Below, in pieces: positions 61,961-64,000 of a DNA stretch of 64,000 nucleotides. Within the stretch, counting starts at the first letter, position 1, and every line of letters begins with the position of its first letter. A program made the translations under genes and the position numbers. The stretch is from UBA5429 sp942493315 (GTDB lineage Bacteria > Bacteroidota > Bacteroidia > Bacteroidales > WCHB1-69): positions 682,001-746,000 of the forward strand of contig OW818690.1 of NCBI GenBank assembly GCA_942493315.1, read 5' to 3'. Below the pieces are notes generated by a model. That model worked only from the letters and a program-made list of their open reading frames with translations. It was not told the DNA's origin and made no database searches.

Positions 61961-64000
61961 GTGTAAATAGTATTTTGTTGGTTTTTCATGATTTTAAACT
62001 GACTCAATCCATTTTTAGTAAATTGTAGTTCAAATTGTTTTTGATCCCATTTTTTCTTAAAAATTCTGGAGGTTGCTGTTGTTTGAATGGTGATCTGTTT
62101 AGGAGAAAAGAAATTGTCACATTGGGTAACCTGAGCTTCAAAAGAAGCATCTGTAAATAGAACAAATGGGGCAACAAAATCCTGGAATGATAACCATAAG
62201 CGATGATTAAAATGGATAAGAGGATAGCTATCTTTAACCTCAATTTCACGATAAGGGGCTAATAATAAGCGATAGGTAGCTAAATAAAAATCAAACAACA
62301 CACTTTTTTTATCTCCTTCAAAATCATAACAATAAAACATCACTCCATCATTGACAAACCAGACAGAACTATTTGATTTTGGGCAATATAAATAAGTACG
62401 GTTGTATGCATCAGTATAAACGGTCCAGGAATACACCTCATCGTCAGTACCTTCTTTGGTTAATGTCAAGGTTAATCCGGGTGTTAATTGCAGTGATTTT
62501 TTCAATAATTCTGCCACTTCAACATTTCCCACAATTGTATTTTCTTTGGGGACTTCAAACACTTTTAAAATCGGTTTTTCATCTTGCATCTCAATAAAAT
62601 AGGAGATGGGATATTCATACGTTTTGGCTCCTTTAACCGGCGACAATTGCACTTGAAAGTGGAGATGCGGTTCCGGAGATCTGCCTGAACTTCCACAAGT
62701 AGCCACAATTTGTCCTTTAGAAACATAATCTCCTACCTGAACTTTAAAACTATCTTTCTTGAGATGAGATAATTGTGTGAAAATCCCATTTTTATGATCC
62801 AGAATTAACGTGTTTCCCCAATTTTCCTTTGTATTAACACCGCTGACCGGATTATCATCCACATTATTGGAAATATCTGAAACATAGCCGTCTAAAGGTG
62901 CTACAACCGGCTTATTATAGGCAAAATAATCCTCTACAACAAATCCATCTCCCTTATAGGTTTTATCCTGATCATTGGCAATTACAAAATCTAAAGCGGA
63001 GGACCAATCCCCCAAGTGGGTAATTTTCCCTTTGTATCCTTGACTCACTTTCCACTTCCCCCAGATTGGCAGTTGCAATTTTGCTAAATGAGATTGTGCA
63101 AATCTTTTGGTACTTGATAAGTGTTTGTAAATCGTTTTCTCGGGTGAATAATATTGAATAATAACCTGTTGTATATATTTGAATACCCAACGATTATTTA
63201 AAAAAGCCATAAAAATTATCGTCAATACAACAAATGCAGTGGTAAAACCTTTCAGTTGGAATGTGAAAAATATTTTTTGAAAACCAATATATAAAATCGT
63301 AAGTGCCGGTGTTAACAGAATAACGGATAAATAGGTCCATTTATTAGGAACAACATAAAAACACCCTAGAGCAATGGCTAAAAAGATAAAATTGCTACCC
63401 ACTAAAAAGTCGGTTAATAAAACGGTATCCAAACCTAAAATTCTAAAAGTTACAAATGCTGATCCGAAGCCAATAAGGGTTAATGAAAAAGCGATTCTTG
63501 AAAAATAGAGCAATCCTAAAGCTAACAAAGTACCTGCTAAAACGGAGTTTTGGAAAAACGTAGCGGATAAGGTTTTAAAATAACTTTTAAAAAATAAGGG
63601 TATTTGCCAGTCATCCATACTATGAGCAAATGAATAATAGGAAGAGAGGGATTCGGAAGCTTTAAAATTGGAAACATAAATATAATTGTCTTGTAAAACC
63701 ATAAAATTAAAACTCCCTGCAGCAAGGTAAACAAACCAATAGGTGAGTAAAAATGGGATCGTTAAGTAAGGTAATTTATATTTTACAACAATTTGCTGAA
63801 CAATAGAGGTAAAAAAGAGGAGTAAAAAAATGGATGAGATAAAAACCAGGATAAAAGGGAGATTCAATTTGTACTCAAAACCTAGAACCAATCCGAGTAA
63901 TAACGCATTGAATCCATACATTCCCTCACGGATCAATGTGTTGTTAAAATGGAATAATTTGGCCAGAATATTGGTTAGGATAACGGCTGCTAATCCACAA
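61942..64000 (-). CDS. Urea transporter fused to M23-type peptidase domain, 5' truncated by the window edge
   Basis: The frame is open to the last base. The residues before the first possible start codon inside the window (AAVILTNILAKLFHF, NNTLIREG) are already urea-transporter-like, so the true start is beyond 64000. The N-terminal ~260 residues are membrane helices of the UT family (IREGMYGFNALLLGLVLGFE; a second repeat near GLDTVLLTDFLVGSNF). A central M23 (lysostaphin-like) domain follows: HLGDWSSALDFVI, KPVVAPLDGYV, WGNTLILDH and the zinc-binding PHLHFQV. The C-terminal ~230 residues are beta-rich. The His expected just before the ALDF motif looks replaced by Ser, so the peptidase may be inactive. 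Confidence 0.8.
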   Translation of the reverse strand, partial: CGLAAVILTNILAKLFHFNNTLIREGMYGFNALLLGLVLGFEYKLNLPFILVFISSIFLLLFFTSIVQQIVVKYKLPYLTIPFLLTYWFVYLAAGSFNFMVLQDNYIYVSNFKASESLSSYYSFAHSMDDWQIPLFFKSYFKTLSATFFQNSVLAGTLLALGLLYFSRIAFSLTLIGFGSAFVTFRILGLDTVLLTDFLVGSNFIFLAIALGCFYVVPNKWTYLSVILLTPALTILYIGFQKIFFTFQLKGFTTAFVVLTIIFMAFLNNRWVFKYIQQVIIQYYSPEKTIYKHLSSTKRFAQSHLAKLQLPIWGKWKVSQGYKGKITHLGDWSSALDFVIANDQDKTYKGDGFVVEDYFAYNKPVVAPLDGYVSDISNNVDDNPVSGVNTKENWGNTLILDHKNGIFTQLSHLKKDSFKVQVGDYVSKGQIVATCGSSGRSPEPHLHFQVQLSPVKGAKTYEYPISYFIEMQDEKPILKVFEVPKENTIVGNVEVAELLKKSLQLTPGLTLTLTKEGTDDEVYSWTVYTDAYNRTYLYCPKSNSSVWFVNDGVMFYCYDFEGDKKSVLFDFYLATYRLLLAPYREIEVKDSYPLIHFNHRLWLSFQDFVAPFVLFTDASFEAQVTQCDNFFSPKQITIQTTATSRIFKKKWDQKQFELQFTKNGLSQFKIMKNQQNTIYTCEIIS

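Overview
The window is a stretch of AT-rich chromosome from a member of the Bacteroidota, probably Bacteroidales-like (the order is inferred, not shown). The evidence is a C10-family cysteine protease with a type IX secretion (Por) C-terminal sorting domain, a DUF2723 membrane protein, a DUF4252/ECF-sigma operon, OMP_b-brl-type barrels, DUF4369- and DUF4221-like lipoproteins, and many promoters with the Bacteroidota -7 element TAnnTTTG (often TAnnTTTGCAG). No rRNA, tRNA or CRISPR array was found.

Layout. 1-2838: end of an MBOAT O-acyltransferase plus an SGNH-like partner. 2897-4443: an IS1595-type insertion sequence whose two ends are long hairpin modules; a lone copy of that module lies at 44536-44673. 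4507-6951: usp, tsaB and a Gate-domain transporter-like gene on the minus strand, sharing a very tight divergent promoter region with recG-rlmH. 9739-11988: secreted C10 protease. 12093-14741: rfbB, a GNAT/FemAB-like transferase and upp. 14869-21813: an accessory region holding a thioredoxin-fold protein, then a locus of two paralogous secreted six-cysteine peptides. Each peptide is preceded by a nearly identical, structured ~137-nt leader. A beta-propeller lipoprotein, a CGGC thioredoxin-like lipoprotein and an outer-membrane barrel follow. 21931-31545: gcvP, rlmF, a proton antiporter, a CitE-SGNH fusion, an E2-like acyltransferase, a lipoprotein and a barrel. 31598-36495: pruA, three small CxC lipoproteins, purA with a coupled 57-residue lipoprotein, and a DUF4369 lipoprotein. 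36497-44470: MauE-thioredoxin, a fused Dpp-type ATPase, an orphan HsdR-N protein, and parE-nif3-zinc ribbon-tauE. 44995-47720: murG, then an ECF sigma/DUF4252 operon.

47895-52714 is an accessory island bounded by imperfect inverted repeats. It holds a secreted hypothetical protein, an orphan Rhs C-terminal tip with its own promoter, a 1954-bp group II intron whose ends are fixed by an empty-site copy at about 44.78 kb, a MITE-like element and an eight-copy tandem palindromic repeat. 52852-59722 is a five-gene operon (DUF2723, purD, mlaE, mlaF, cvpA). 60021-64000 holds two TPR proteins, one with an outer-membrane barrel, and a urea transporter fused to an M23 domain that runs off the window.

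The best candidate for something undescribed is 16.4-21.8 kb. The duplicated leader is better conserved than the peptide genes it precedes, the two peptides share exactly the same cysteine spacing, and a run of nine G sits just upstream of the first promoter. Strange mosaics of short reiterated words (GACGAAG, AATGAAA, CCAGTCT, CTGATAG) fill several gene-free stretches.
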